Origin: Mycolicibacterium rhodesiae JS60 | GTDB lineage: Bacteria > Actinomycetota > Actinomycetes > Mycobacteriales > Mycobacteriaceae | NCBI GenBank assembly: GCA_000230935.2 | Contig: AGIQ01000010.1 | Location: 1-64,000, forward strand | Direction of reading: 5' to 3' | DNA: 64,000 bases | Part shown: piece by piece, positions 53,594 through 60,492 of the stretch | How positions within the stretch are numbered: position 1 is the stretch's first letter | How the letters are laid out: each line of letters opens with the position of its first letter | Program-made: the position numbers and the translations under genes | Notes under the pieces: model-generated | What the model saw: the letters and a program-made list of their open reading frames with translations, nothing else | What the model was told of the DNA's origin: nothing | The model's database searches: none

Positions 53594-53854
53594 TCAGACG
53601 CCGTGGGTGAGCCTTTCGATGGTGGTCTCGAGGGCGGCGGCGAGTTTGGCGAGGAACACGAGGGTGGCCGAGCCTTTGCCCCGCTCGACGTCGCGCAGGA
53701 ACACCCGGTCGACACCGGCCTTGTCCGCCAGTGCGCGCTGTGACATGCCCAGCTTGTCGCGGCGGGCCACGATGTTGGCTCCCACGATGGGAAGGACGCG
53801 CTCGGCCACAGAGGTGTCGGGGCTGGACTTGGCGCCGGTCGCGGTGGCGGGCAT
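53594..53854 (-). CDS. XRE-family transcriptional regulator
   Basis: The 86-residue protein has one Cro/C1-type helix-turn-helix: IVARRDKLGMSQRALADKAG then VDRVFLRDVERGKGSA (about residues 27-62), with the Gln-Arg recognition pattern and the closing helix AKLAAALETTI. Start ATG 53854 has GAAGGAAA 9 bases upstream. One of the repeated dyad operators lies at 53914-53931, over its own -35, so it is probably autoregulated. It is the only small DNA-binding regulator inside the cluster of operators and is the best candidate for their ligand; this link is inference. Confidence 0.82.
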   Translation of the reverse strand: MPATATGAKSSPDTSVAERVLPIVGANIVARRDKLGMSQRALADKAGVDRVFLRDVERGKGSATLVFLAKLAAALETTIERLTHGV

Positions 53855-53898
53855 GGGTGTGGTTTCCTTCGGGTCGATGAGGTAGACCTGTTGTGCTG

Positions 53899-53931
53899 AT
53901 CCTACCCCTGCATGGGTGGCTAAATCCACCC
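53899..53931 (-). promoter_or_regulatory. Regulator promoter with dyad operator (regulon site)
   Basis: GGGTGGCTAAATCCACCC (53914-53931) is a near-perfect dyad. On the minus strand TGGATT (53928-53923), 18 bp and TAGGAT (53904-53899) make a promoter. A weaker half site, ATCCTACC, overlaps the -10 with its centre 25 bp away, as in the twin sites elsewhere. The dyad also lies just upstream of the plus-strand gene at 53956. Confidence 0.65.
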
Positions 53932-53955
53932 AATGAGTGTGGCAGGATGCGGGAT

Positions 53956-54264
53956 GTGAGCGCGGACGCCAGCAGCACTGCGGCATGGAGTGGGGGCTCG
54001 GGTGAGACCGGCGCCGAGGTGGTCGCTTTCGGTGGTGTTCCGTTGCGCCGCAATCGTGATGGGAGTTGGTCGGAGCCACGGTATCCGGCGGTGTGCGCTA
54101 ACGGGCACGAGCTGGGTCCGTATCGCGTGACGATCGGGGTGTGCCACTGTCGGTGCGGGATTCTGCACCGCACGGCGCAGTGCAACGAGTGCGGGGCGAC
54201 CTACTATCTGCCTCGGCCGGGGGACGGCTGTGAGTCCACGGCGCTCGACGGCCGCCACGGGTAG
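53956..54264 (+). CDS. Small Cys-rich zinc-binding protein
   Basis: The 102-residue product has a C-terminal cluster CAN...CHCRCGI...CNEC (about residues 52-86) suited to one or two zinc ions. The start GTG 53956 is favoured because CAGGAT (53943-53948) lies 7 bases before it, a leaderless layout; ATG 53947 would add three residues. It is divergent from the XRE gene. The N-terminus is disordered. Function unknown. Confidence 0.5.
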   Translation: MSADASSTAAWSGGSGETGAEVVAFGGVPLRRNRDGSWSEPRYPAVCANGHELGPYRVTIGVCHCRCGILHRTAQCNECGATYYLPRPGDGCESTALDGRHG

Positions 54265-54274
54265 GCGGGGCCGG

Positions 54275-55045
54275 TCAGAGGTGCAGGCCTCCGGGTCCTG
54301 CACGACGCTCGGAGGTCTCGCGCAGCGACTGTGCCCACTGTAGGTCACGCTCGCTGAGCTGTTCGGCGTCTCGCTCACGCTGGTGCACGGTGTCGAGCAG
54401 CAGTGCGATGAGTCGCCCGTACCCTTGTTGGGTGGCGTGTCCGTGGAAGCGGGCGCCGATGAATTCCTCTCGGCGATTGAACAGCTTTTGGCCGTCGAGC
54501 TCGTAGCCGTACTTGCGGCAGATCTGGTGGAACAGGATGGTCTGGCTTCGGGTGTTGCCTTCGCGGAATGGGTGGATGTTGTCCAGCCCGCCCCAGGAGG
54601 TGGCGATGAGGGGGATGAAGGTGTGCGGGGCGGTTTTTTGTGGGTCACGTAGTTCGAAGTCGAGCATGGTGAACTGGGAGGCCGCGCGGCCGGCGACCTC
54701 GGGGCCTGGGCGGTAGTGGTATTTGACCCACGGTGCGGTGCGGTCGTCAGGGGCGAAGTTGACGACGTCGCGCCACTGTTTGCTCATGCCGAACTTCGGG
54801 ACCGTGCGGGGTGTGCCAGCCCAGTCGTAGACGTCACCGAAGATCTTGCGGTGCAGCCCGCAGTAGTAGTCGATGTCGATCACGTCGGGAGGGTTGTCCT
54901 GGGTGACGATCTCGGCCATACGGACCAGGCTGATTCGCGTTTCGGCCTCGCGCAGTTGCCAACTGTCTTTGATGTTGAGGCGATTCTTCAGGACCCCCGG
55001 CGCATCGGGCCAGAAGTAGTCCTCCCACTGGCTGTAGGACGCCAA
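54275..55045 (-). CDS. Fic-domain protein, probable AMP-transferase toxin
   Basis: This 256-residue protein has the Fic motif IHPFREGNTRSQ (about residues 156-167), close to HPFxEGN(G/K)R, and the upstream LHRKIFGDVYDWAGTPRTV (about 64-82) of Fic/Doc proteins. The catalytic His, Glu, Gly-Asn and Arg are present; Thr replaces the usual Gly/Lys. Fic enzymes transfer AMP from ATP to target proteins such as gyrase. The start is a TTG at 55045, 4 bases after the antitoxin stop, suggesting low, coupled expression. With the 66-residue gene upstream it forms a VbhTA-like toxin-antitoxin pair. It is under one of the repeated operators. Confidence 0.85.
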   Translation of the reverse strand: MASYSQWEDYFWPDAPGVLKNRLNIKDSWQLREAETRISLVRMAEIVTQDNPPDVIDIDYYCGLHRKIFGDVYDWAGTPRTVPKFGMSKQWRDVVNFAPDDRTAPWVKYHYRPGPEVAGRAASQFTMLDFELRDPQKTAPHTFIPLIATSWGGLDNIHPFREGNTRSQTILFHQICRKYGYELDGQKLFNRREEFIGARFHGHATQQGYGRLIALLLDTVHQRERDAEQLSERDLQWAQSLRETSERRAGPGGLHL

Positions 55046-55049
55046 CGTA

Positions 55050-55250
55050 CTACTGGGCGGGTTGCCCGAACTCCGCGATGACCTCGGCGACGGCCTCGTC
55101 GTAGGTCAAATCGCCGCGGCCGATGCGGTCGAGCAGGTCACGCGCGTCGGGCAAGACGTCGTGGCCGGCGAGGCCGGTTGCTGCCACGGCGAGGGTCACG
55201 GCCTCATCGTGGGTGGGCGGGCGCTTGGGCGCGGTCGTCATGGTGCTCAT
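55050..55250 (-). CDS. Small antitoxin of the Fic pair (VbhA-like)
   Basis: The 66-residue protein precedes the Fic gene with a 4-base gap, the order of VbhA-VbhT. Its C-terminus (TYDEAVAEVIAEFG) fits the antitoxin VbhA-type helix. The usual inhibitory (S/T)xxxE(G/N) motif is not obvious. ATG 55250 is used because AAGGGAG lies 10 bases upstream; an ATG at 55319 has none. It should bind Fic and block ATP access. Confidence 0.7.
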   Translation of the reverse strand: MSTMTTAPKRPPTHDEAVTLAVAATGLAGHDVLPDARDLLDRIGRGDLTYDEAVAEVIAEFGQPAQ

Positions 55251-55327
55251 TGTAGGCGCTCCCTTCCGGTTCATCCGATCCCAGAGCCAGCATTGTCGCT
55301 GGGTGAGGCGGGTGTTCAACCTATTTC

Positions 55328-55359
55328 ATAATACCAGGAGCGGATGGTTATAGCCTCCC
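55328..55359 (-). promoter_or_regulatory. Promoter of the Fic pair with dyad operator (regulon site)
   Basis: GGATGGTTATAGCCTCCC (55342-55359) matches the dyad family. On the minus strand AGGCTA (55356-55351), a 17-bp spacer and TATTAT (55333-55328) form a good promoter. Only one operator is present, over the -35, and the -10 is nearer consensus than in the other members. Confidence 0.7.
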
Positions 55360-55464
55360 ATTAAGAGGGGTTGGGCGGTGTGGCCGGGGTCGCCTCCAGC
55401 ACAGGTGGGTGGAGGGGGCTGCCGTGGCCTCACCGATGTCTCTGGCTGTCCCACAGTGGGTTAT

Positions 55465-55785
55465 CTACAGCACTTCGTCGGTGGCGGGTGCGTTTTTCTC
55501 GGCCCGCTCGGTCATGCACCGCTGGTTGATCGCCTTCATGTCGTCTAGAGACAGCCCGACGTTTGCTGCCACGACGGCGCACTGAGCCCAGCCGAGCCAG
55601 CGCCCCAGTTTGGTCCCTGCCATGCTCTGCGCTCGAATTCGCATCTGTATCAGGTGATATAGACCGAGGTCAGTTTCAGGCGCTAGGGGCATACCGTGTG
55701 CCGTAGCGAGAAAGACTGTGTCGGCGAATGCCTGCCGCTGCCATAGGTCGGCTGAGTTGCCAGTTTCAATCGGGCTGTTGCTCAT
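55465..55785 (-). CDS. Hypothetical helical protein
   Basis: This 106-residue all-helical protein starts at ATG 55785, overlapping the stop of the hydrolase-methylase chimera (ATGA). It has no membrane segment and no motif. It is the last gene of the operon beginning at 57679. Function unknown. Confidence 0.55.
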   Translation of the reverse strand: MSNSPIETGNSADLWQRQAFADTVFLATAHGMPLAPETDLGLYHLIQMRIRAQSMAGTKLGRWLGWAQCAVVAANVGLSLDDMKAINQRCMTERAEKNAPATDEVL

Positions 55786-57056
55786 CGGATTTCCTCCTCC
55801 GTGCAGGTCGTGGGGGATCTGTACGTCACGGCATCGGTCCTGGGCTTGAACGCCGTTTCGGGGGAACCCCCAGATAACTGTTGGATCACGTCGAAGAGGG
55901 CGGGCTGCTCACCGATTGGCCGGTTCGACCAGATCACCTCGGTGCGCGTTTGGTATGTGCCGCCTTGGGCTGTGCCCGTGGGGATTTCGATACGTGACCA
56001 CTCGGCCAGGGTGTGGTCGTAGAGGTCGGATGCGTATCCGGAGAGGACGACACTGGCGCGGCACGCGAGCAGCTCGTCGAGCAGTTCGGCGTGAGCGTCA
56101 AGGTCGCGCATGTCGACGCGGTAGCCGTTGCCGCCGTCGGTGCGAGTGGACCCGAGATAGGGTGGGTCGACGTACAGGCAGGCACCGGCGAACGCACCGT
56201 AGGACCGCACGACTTCGATGGCGGGCCGGCATTCCAGGCTGACGTGATGCAGCCGTTTGGCGGCGGCCGCCATCCGATCGACGTACGCCTCGAGGTAGCC
56301 CGGCATCGAGGTCGACGATCCGGCCGGATCGATGTGGTATTTCCACCCGGTTCCGGTCGGGCGGGTGGTATGGGCGCGTGCTTGGGTGATCCGAATCCAC
56401 ACGACCCGTGCGATCTCGATGTCATCCATGGCGTCGTGGAGCGGTCGGGCGAGGCTACGCATGACTTGCTCGCGCAGGGTGTGCGGTACGTGGTCGATCA
56501 CGTCGAGTAGGGTGTCGATGCCCGGTAGTGCCAGAACCCTTGCGATACCGTGATCGGTGAGTCCTGCGGCTGCGGTGGCTACCAGCACCAGTCCGCAGGG
56601 GCGGACCAGCTTCTCGGTTGCGGCTCGGGCCAGGTAACTGAGCGCGGCCATGCCGCCCATCGAATGTCCGGCCATGGTGAGCGGGCCTGAGATTCGCAGC
56701 GTGGTCACGATTTCGGCGAGGTCCTGGGCCAGCTGGCCCGGACTGTAGGTTGCCGGTGCTGCGCGTCCGGAGCTGCCGTGACCGCGGTGGTCGTAGTAGA
56801 CGACGCGGATACCGGGCTGGCGTAGCCGCCGCACCACGCCCTGCCACGAGTGCCGGGTAAGACATAGGCCGTGCAGCAGAAAGACGTCGACTGGCCCGTC
56901 GGGCAGCCAATCGCTCACCGCGATCGGCACCCCATCACTGGTCTGCACGACACGCTCCTGGATCCCTGCTCGGCGCGCAGTGAGCGTGCGTGGTGCGGTG
57001 CTGCGCGGCACCGGGGCTGCGGGAATCGGGGTGGCGAGTGCCGGGGCGGTGCTCAT
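55782..57056 (-). CDS. Alpha/beta-hydrolase fused to the C-terminal half of a Dam-like methyltransferase
   Basis: The intact 424-residue frame joins two partial enzymes. Residues about 35-208 are an alpha/beta hydrolase with oxyanion-region HG (62-63), YYDHRGHG (87-94) and nucleophile elbow GHSMGG (Ser132), but the frame switches before the usual acid and histidine. From residue about 211 it continues as a D12 adenine methyltransferase (IEIARVVWIRITQ, MPGYLEAYVDRM, VSLECRPAIEV), including catalytic DPPY at 297-300, but without the N-terminal FxGxG SAM-binding half. It starts at ATG 57056, overlapping the nuclease stop. Either it is a recombination product or a remodelled protein. Neither activity can be assumed. 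Confidence 0.75.
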   Translation of the reverse strand: MSTAPALATPIPAAPVPRSTAPRTLTARRAGIQERVVQTSDGVPIAVSDWLPDGPVDVFLLHGLCLTRHSWQGVVRRLRQPGIRVVYYDHRGHGSSGRAAPATYSPGQLAQDLAEIVTTLRISGPLTMAGHSMGGMAALSYLARAATEKLVRPCGLVLVATAAAGLTDHGIARVLALPGIDTLLDVIDHVPHTLREQVMRSLARPLHDAMDDIEIARVVWIRITQARAHTTRPTGTGWKYHIDPAGSSTSMPGYLEAYVDRMAAAAKRLHHVSLECRPAIEVVRSYGAFAGACLYVDPPYLGSTRTDGGNGYRVDMRDLDAHAELLDELLACRASVVLSGYASDLYDHTLAEWSRIEIPTGTAQGGTYQTRTEVIWSNRPIGEQPALFDVIQQLSGGSPETAFKPRTDAVTYRSPTTCTEEEIR

Positions 57057-57679
57057 CAGCGTTGTGCTGCACAGGTTTTGGGGTTCCACAGTCCACGATC
57101 CTGCTCAGCGGCGGCGGCTTCGGCGGCCCGGAACTGGCGCTGGTAGCGGTAGGGCGTGGAGTAGGTGTACTCGTTGGCGTATCCCTCGGCGATGAGGTCG
57201 AGGTTGATCAGGCGGCCGTCAAGGGTCCAGACATAGGCCAGGCGGCGGCCGTAGCGGTCGGTGCTGTCTTGGCTGGGATCGTCCTCCAGGTACACCAACT
57301 GTCCGGTGAGGGCGCTCTTGGTGAAGTCGGAGGCTTCTTGGGCGAAGCACTGCACCGGAGTGCGCGGATCGACGAGTTCTGGGGTGTCGATGCCGATCAG
57401 CCTGACCTTGGTGTCACCGTCGTCGGTTTTGACCCATAAGGTGTCGCCGTCGACCACGCGGGACACCGGTGCGGGCCCGGTGAGCGTGTCTGCGGGCGGT
57501 TGGACGGGGTAGTCAGTGCCGTCGGGTGGCGACTGCCCCGCGACGGAGGGCACCTGGCATCCGGCCAGTAAGACGGCGCCGACGAGCCCGGCGAGAACGC
57601 GCACGTGGCGGCGGGGGTTGCGTGGAGCAATCCGCGGTCCAGCGGTGTAGGACGGGGCTCCAGATGACGGCATGTCCAT
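57056..57679 (-). CDS. Secreted thermonuclease-like (SNase) lipoprotein
   Basis: The 207-residue protein has a signal peptide with lipobox LLAGC (Cys at about residue 41) and a staphylococcal-nuclease-like domain: VVDGDT, VRLIGIDTPE (active Arg and Glu), then DRYGRRLAYVW (second active Arg). It should degrade DNA or RNA at the cell surface in a Ca2+-dependent way. On a conjugative plasmid it might clear extracellular DNA or remodel the mating junction; this is inference. Start ATG 57679 lies 7 bases after TATTAT (57692-57687), so it is leaderless. It overlaps the next gene by one base (TGATG). Confidence 0.88.
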   Translation of the reverse strand: MDMPSSGAPSYTAGPRIAPRNPRRHVRVLAGLVGAVLLAGCQVPSVAGQSPPDGTDYPVQPPADTLTGPAPVSRVVDGDTLWVKTDDGDTKVRLIGIDTPELVDPRTPVQCFAQEASDFTKSALTGQLVYLEDDPSQDSTDRYGRRLAYVWTLDGRLINLDLIAEGYANEYTYSTPYRYQRQFRAAEAAAAEQDRGLWNPKTCAAQR

Positions 57680-57762
57680 ACGAGTGATAATAGTGCATGA
57701 TCAGTCAATCGGGGAACAGTTCGTAAACACTCAACTGTGCGGGCTGGTGTTAGCGTCGGGTT
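57680..57762. promoter_or_regulatory. Divergent leaderless promoter region
   Basis: On the minus strand TATTAT (57692-57687) is 7 bases before the nuclease ATG, with the element GTTTACGAACTG (57728-57717) further up. On the plus strand TAGCGT (57751-57756) is 6 bases before GTG 57763. TAGCGT is also the -10 of the relaxase gene. Confidence 0.5.
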
Positions 57763-58218
57763 GTGGCCCGTCTCGTCTTGCACAGTGTGCGCGGATTCCC
57801 GGTGACGGACTTTGCCGCGCACCTGCCCCTGGAGCTGAGGGTGACCGGACGTCTGCGTTCGACGGTGCCGGGTCGGTACTGGTTCTGCGAGGTTCAACCG
57901 GCCGTGGTGTGCGTGTTGGGGGAGGGCGTCGAGCGCGATCACATCTATCCTGACCTGCTCAGCGAGGACCTCGGTTCGGTCACGGTCGCGGCGGTGGTGC
58001 TGACCCCGGCCGCCGGCAATCGTGTCCTGCAGTCAGGGATTGTGGACTTTCCAGTGCATGTGGCGGCGGTGCTGGACCCCGCTGTGAAGGCAGCGGGGCA
58101 GATGGACCCCGAGCGGGTGGGGTATCTGGGGTGCGCCCTCGTTGACGACGCCGAGGTGGCCGCAACCAGCCAGACTGTGGTGGAGCAGCAGGTTCGGGCG
58201 CTGCCCACACGCTGGTGA
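57763..58218 (+). CDS. Hypothetical protein
   Basis: This 151-residue protein is read from a leaderless-looking GTG. It is rich in Val and Leu strands and looks like a compact soluble beta/alpha domain with no membrane helix or known motif. It is divergent from the nuclease operon and convergent with the 58244 gene. Function unknown. Confidence 0.5.
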   Translation: MARLVLHSVRGFPVTDFAAHLPLELRVTGRLRSTVPGRYWFCEVQPAVVCVLGEGVERDHIYPDLLSEDLGSVTVAAVVLTPAAGNRVLQSGIVDFPVHVAAVLDPAVKAAGQMDPERVGYLGCALVDDAEVAATSQTVVEQQVRALPTRW

Positions 58219-58243
58219 TACCCGCTTCGCGGGCGAATCGGCG

Positions 58244-58987
58244 TCAGGAGTGCTCGGACCACCAGTCGTAGAGCTGGGGCAGCGTGGGGCCGCCTGGGCT
58301 GGATTCAATGCTGGCAAGCAGTAGCTCGCTGTCGACGGTCCAGCCGATGCGGGCATGGCCCTGTGGGCTGGTGCCACACACCAGAGTGCCGACGGGCACG
58401 TTGGGCGCTACACGGCGGCGCCACGGGCCCGGCGACTGATAGTTTCCTGGACAGACCAGAACTGTTGTGCCAGTGATGAACTGGGTGAGTGCGGCGTTCA
58501 GGGCATCGACGTCGTGGTAGAGGGTGAATCGTGCTGAGGTGTTCGGGGCGTTGATGTTGGGGCCACACTCAGCGGCGCTGCGATTGTCGGCGGGTACCGG
58601 TGTGCAGGCTCCCGCTGGATAATCGGCCGGCATCAACGACGCAAGCCGGGGGTCGATCCGAGCGGGCGCTGGGACAGTCGCGGAGGGAGATGGCTGGTCG
58701 GAGCTGCTGCGCTCGGGCCAGAAGACGACGGCGGCCGTGACTACGACTGCCACCACACTGACGGCGACCAGCCACCACCGGCGGTGTCCCGGCTGGTGCG
58801 CGGCCTGGGGTCGGGGTACGACGTCGATCACAGGGTGCGAGGACGGGCCTTGGGGTCGCCGCGTTTCCGTTGAAGTTCGCGGTGGATCATAGGGCGCCGG
58901 TTCGTCTCCGGGTGCCCACGTGAAGAACTGACTTAGGACTGGTAACGGGGTGGTGTTGGGGTCCTCGTCGGCCGGTGCGGTGTTCAC
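58244..58987 (-). CDS. Single-pass membrane protein with extracytoplasmic Cys domain
   Basis: This 247-residue protein has a Pro-rich cytosolic N-terminus (about 1-70), one transmembrane helix (about 72-95) and an outer domain with paired cysteines (about residues 125, 139, 178 and 201). This layout is like sensor parts of mycobacterial anchored proteins. Start GTG 58987 has GAGGG 10 bases upstream; the frame is open further but overlaps the next gene. Family not recognised. Confidence 0.55.
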   Translation of the reverse strand: MNTAPADEDPNTTPLPVLSQFFTWAPGDEPAPYDPPRTSTETRRPQGPSSHPVIDVVPRPQAAHQPGHRRWWLVAVSVVAVVVTAAVVFWPERSSSDQPSPSATVPAPARIDPRLASLMPADYPAGACTPVPADNRSAAECGPNINAPNTSARFTLYHDVDALNAALTQFITGTTVLVCPGNYQSPGPWRRRVAPNVPVGTLVCGTSPQGHARIGWTVDSELLLASIESSPGGPTLPQLYDWWSEHS

Positions 58988-59033
58988 ATCGCACCGGCCC
59001 TCGTTGGCGCTTCGCGGGGAAACGCCTCGTCGG

Positions 59034-59216
59034 TCAGCACCAGCACTGGAGGCAGTGCTGGTGTAGCGGCGTTTCACGGATGTCGACCTCTCGCGTTCGG
59101 GGATCGCCACTGCTGATGGTGCGACCGCAGAGGGTCAGGTAGTCGCTGCGTGTGTCTCGGCCCGCGATAGCGTGTGCCACCCGCGCACCCAGTCGAATTG
59201 CTGCGTTCTCGCTCAT
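59034..59216 (-). CDS. Small Cys-containing protein
   Basis: This 60-residue product starts at ATG 59216. It has LTLCGRTI (about residue 27) and a C-terminal CLQCWC, so three or four cysteines may bind a metal, as in small zinc proteins of mycobacterial phages. It is upstream of the membrane protein gene. No other motif. Confidence 0.5.
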   Translation of the reverse strand: MSENAAIRLGARVAHAIAGRDTRSDYLTLCGRTISSGDPRTREVDIRETPLHQHCLQCWC

Positions 59217-59235
59217 CTTCGCTCAGCCTGAGCTC

Positions 59236-59610
59236 TCACTCGAAGTCGCTTGCGACAAGTTCGCGGGGGATTGCCCACAGGACGTCGGGCTCCTGTCGGA
59301 ACCGGGCGCCGAGGATGAGCGGCCACTGCCACGGTAGACACGGGTAGAAGATCAGAGACCCTGACGCGGCGGTCTGCTCACGGTGCAGACGCAGCTCAGC
59401 GATTGCCACTGCGGCGGTTAGGGCCGGTGTGAAGCGGATGTCGGTGTGCAGAAGGTCGAACAAGACCCCTGGTGCGTCTTCGGCCTGGTCCTTCTTCGTG
59501 ACAACGGTGGCCCCTCGCGCAACCCAATCGTCCCAGCGATCGTTGAGCGTCTTAACGGTCTCGTCGGGGAAGTAGAACGCCAGATTTGGTGTGGAAAGTA
59601 CGCCAGCCAT
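59236..59610 (-). CDS. Hypothetical protein
   Basis: This 124-residue soluble protein starts at ATG 59610 with GGAGG about 15 bases upstream. The N-terminus reads FYFPDETVKTLNDRWDDWV; the remainder alternates strands and helices. No family is recognised. It follows MazF by 55 bases and may be in the same transcript. Confidence 0.5.
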   Translation of the reverse strand: MAGVLSTPNLAFYFPDETVKTLNDRWDDWVARGATVVTKKDQAEDAPGVLFDLLHTDIRFTPALTAAVAIAELRLHREQTAASGSLIFYPCLPWQWPLILGARFRQEPDVLWAIPRELVASDFE

Positions 59611-59665
59611 AGTCGGTTAGAGCCTCCGTAGTTGTTGCCTTGCAATATGTTTGGCTATCGCGCCG

Positions 59666-59977
59666 TCAGGGAAGCGCGATCCGAAGCGCCTTGCTGATTT
59701 CGGCCATGGTGGGCAGGGACAAGGTCCCTAGCGCTTCGGTGAGTTCATCGTGGTAGAGCTGCACGATGTCATCGACGAGGACGTAGCCCACCAACGGGTC
59801 GGCCGCGGTCAACGGCACGACCGTGGGAACGTGGGCGTGCTTACTGGTTGTCGTAATACGTGCTGCCAGAACGGTATCGAGGTTTCTGTTCCTCGAGTTG
59901 TTACTGAGGATGACCCACGGCTTGGAGCCATGTCCGAGGTCCACTCGGTACGCCTGGCTGCGCAGCGCACGTGTCAT
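59666..59977 (-). CDS. mazF: MazF-like mRNA interferase toxin
   Basis: The 103-residue product has the MazF/PemK core: YRVDLGHGSKPWVILSNN then TVLAARITTT and VGYVLVDDIVQLYHDEL, a plain SH3-barrel toxin of usual size. MazF toxins cut RNA at short sequences, and the cognate antitoxin precedes it by 8 bases. It should act as a plasmid maintenance module. ATG 59977 is the start. Confidence 0.85.
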   Translation of the reverse strand: MTRALRSQAYRVDLGHGSKPWVILSNNSRNRNLDTVLAARITTTSKHAHVPTVVPLTAADPLVGYVLVDDIVQLYHDELTEALGTLSLPTMAEISKALRIALP

Positions 59978-59985
59978 TTGCGCCC

Positions 59986-60282
59986 CTAGGTCTGGCGCTC
60001 GTGGCGGTTGCGTGCAGTGCGTCGTTCAGCATTGGCCGATTCGCTGTTGAACTCTGTGGCCAGCTGGGCGTAGCCCAGGTCGAGGACGTGCTCCTGCAGC
60101 GCTTCGGCCCCCGCCTGAAGCAGTGCGCGCAACGCCGCGGCCTCGGACTTGATGTCGTCTGCGACGTCGTGCTGGCTGGCCCAGTGCCGCAAGACCTCGA
60201 AGGCCGGCGAGCCCTGATTGAGGTAGGGGGCGATCGCCGCCTCGTCGGAGTCGCCAAGGATCAGGCTCACACGCTTACTCAT
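59986..60282 (-). CDS. mazE: Antitoxin of the MazF pair (ribbon-helix-helix type)
   Basis: The 98-residue protein begins MSKRVSLILGDSDEAAI, a ribbon-helix-helix-like strand-helix start, and has a long acidic-to-basic helix to the C-terminus that would wrap the toxin. It precedes MazF by 8 bases. Start ATG 60282 lies 7 bases after TATACT, so it is leaderless. An open frame to 60345 crosses the promoter and is not used. Confidence 0.78.
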   Translation of the reverse strand: MSKRVSLILGDSDEAAIAPYLNQGSPAFEVLRHWASQHDVADDIKSEAAALRALLQAGAEALQEHVLDLGYAQLATEFNSESANAERRTARNRHERQT

Positions 60283-60299
60283 GGTGCATAGTATACACC
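60283..60299 (-). promoter_or_regulatory. MazE promoter -10 inside a palindromic operator
   Basis: On the minus strand TATACT (60295-60290) lies within the imperfect palindrome GGTGTATACTATGCACC (14 of 17 positions symmetric). It is 7 bases ahead of the antitoxin ATG. This suggests autorepression by the toxin-antitoxin complex at a leaderless promoter. Confidence 0.65.
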
Positions 60300-60492
60300 G
60301 AATGCAGGCGTAGAGACCAGCGTATAAGTAAGCGTGCGCCGACACCTGGTCCGTGTGCGCGACGCAGGGCCGTATCAGAGTTGGCGAATCGCGCGTTCAG
60401 CCCCTCGGGTGGCCGGCGACCGGCTGCTAGTTTCAACCCGTGACGTCCCCGCGGGCCGGGGGGATAACCGATCTCGGACGACCACAGGAGTG

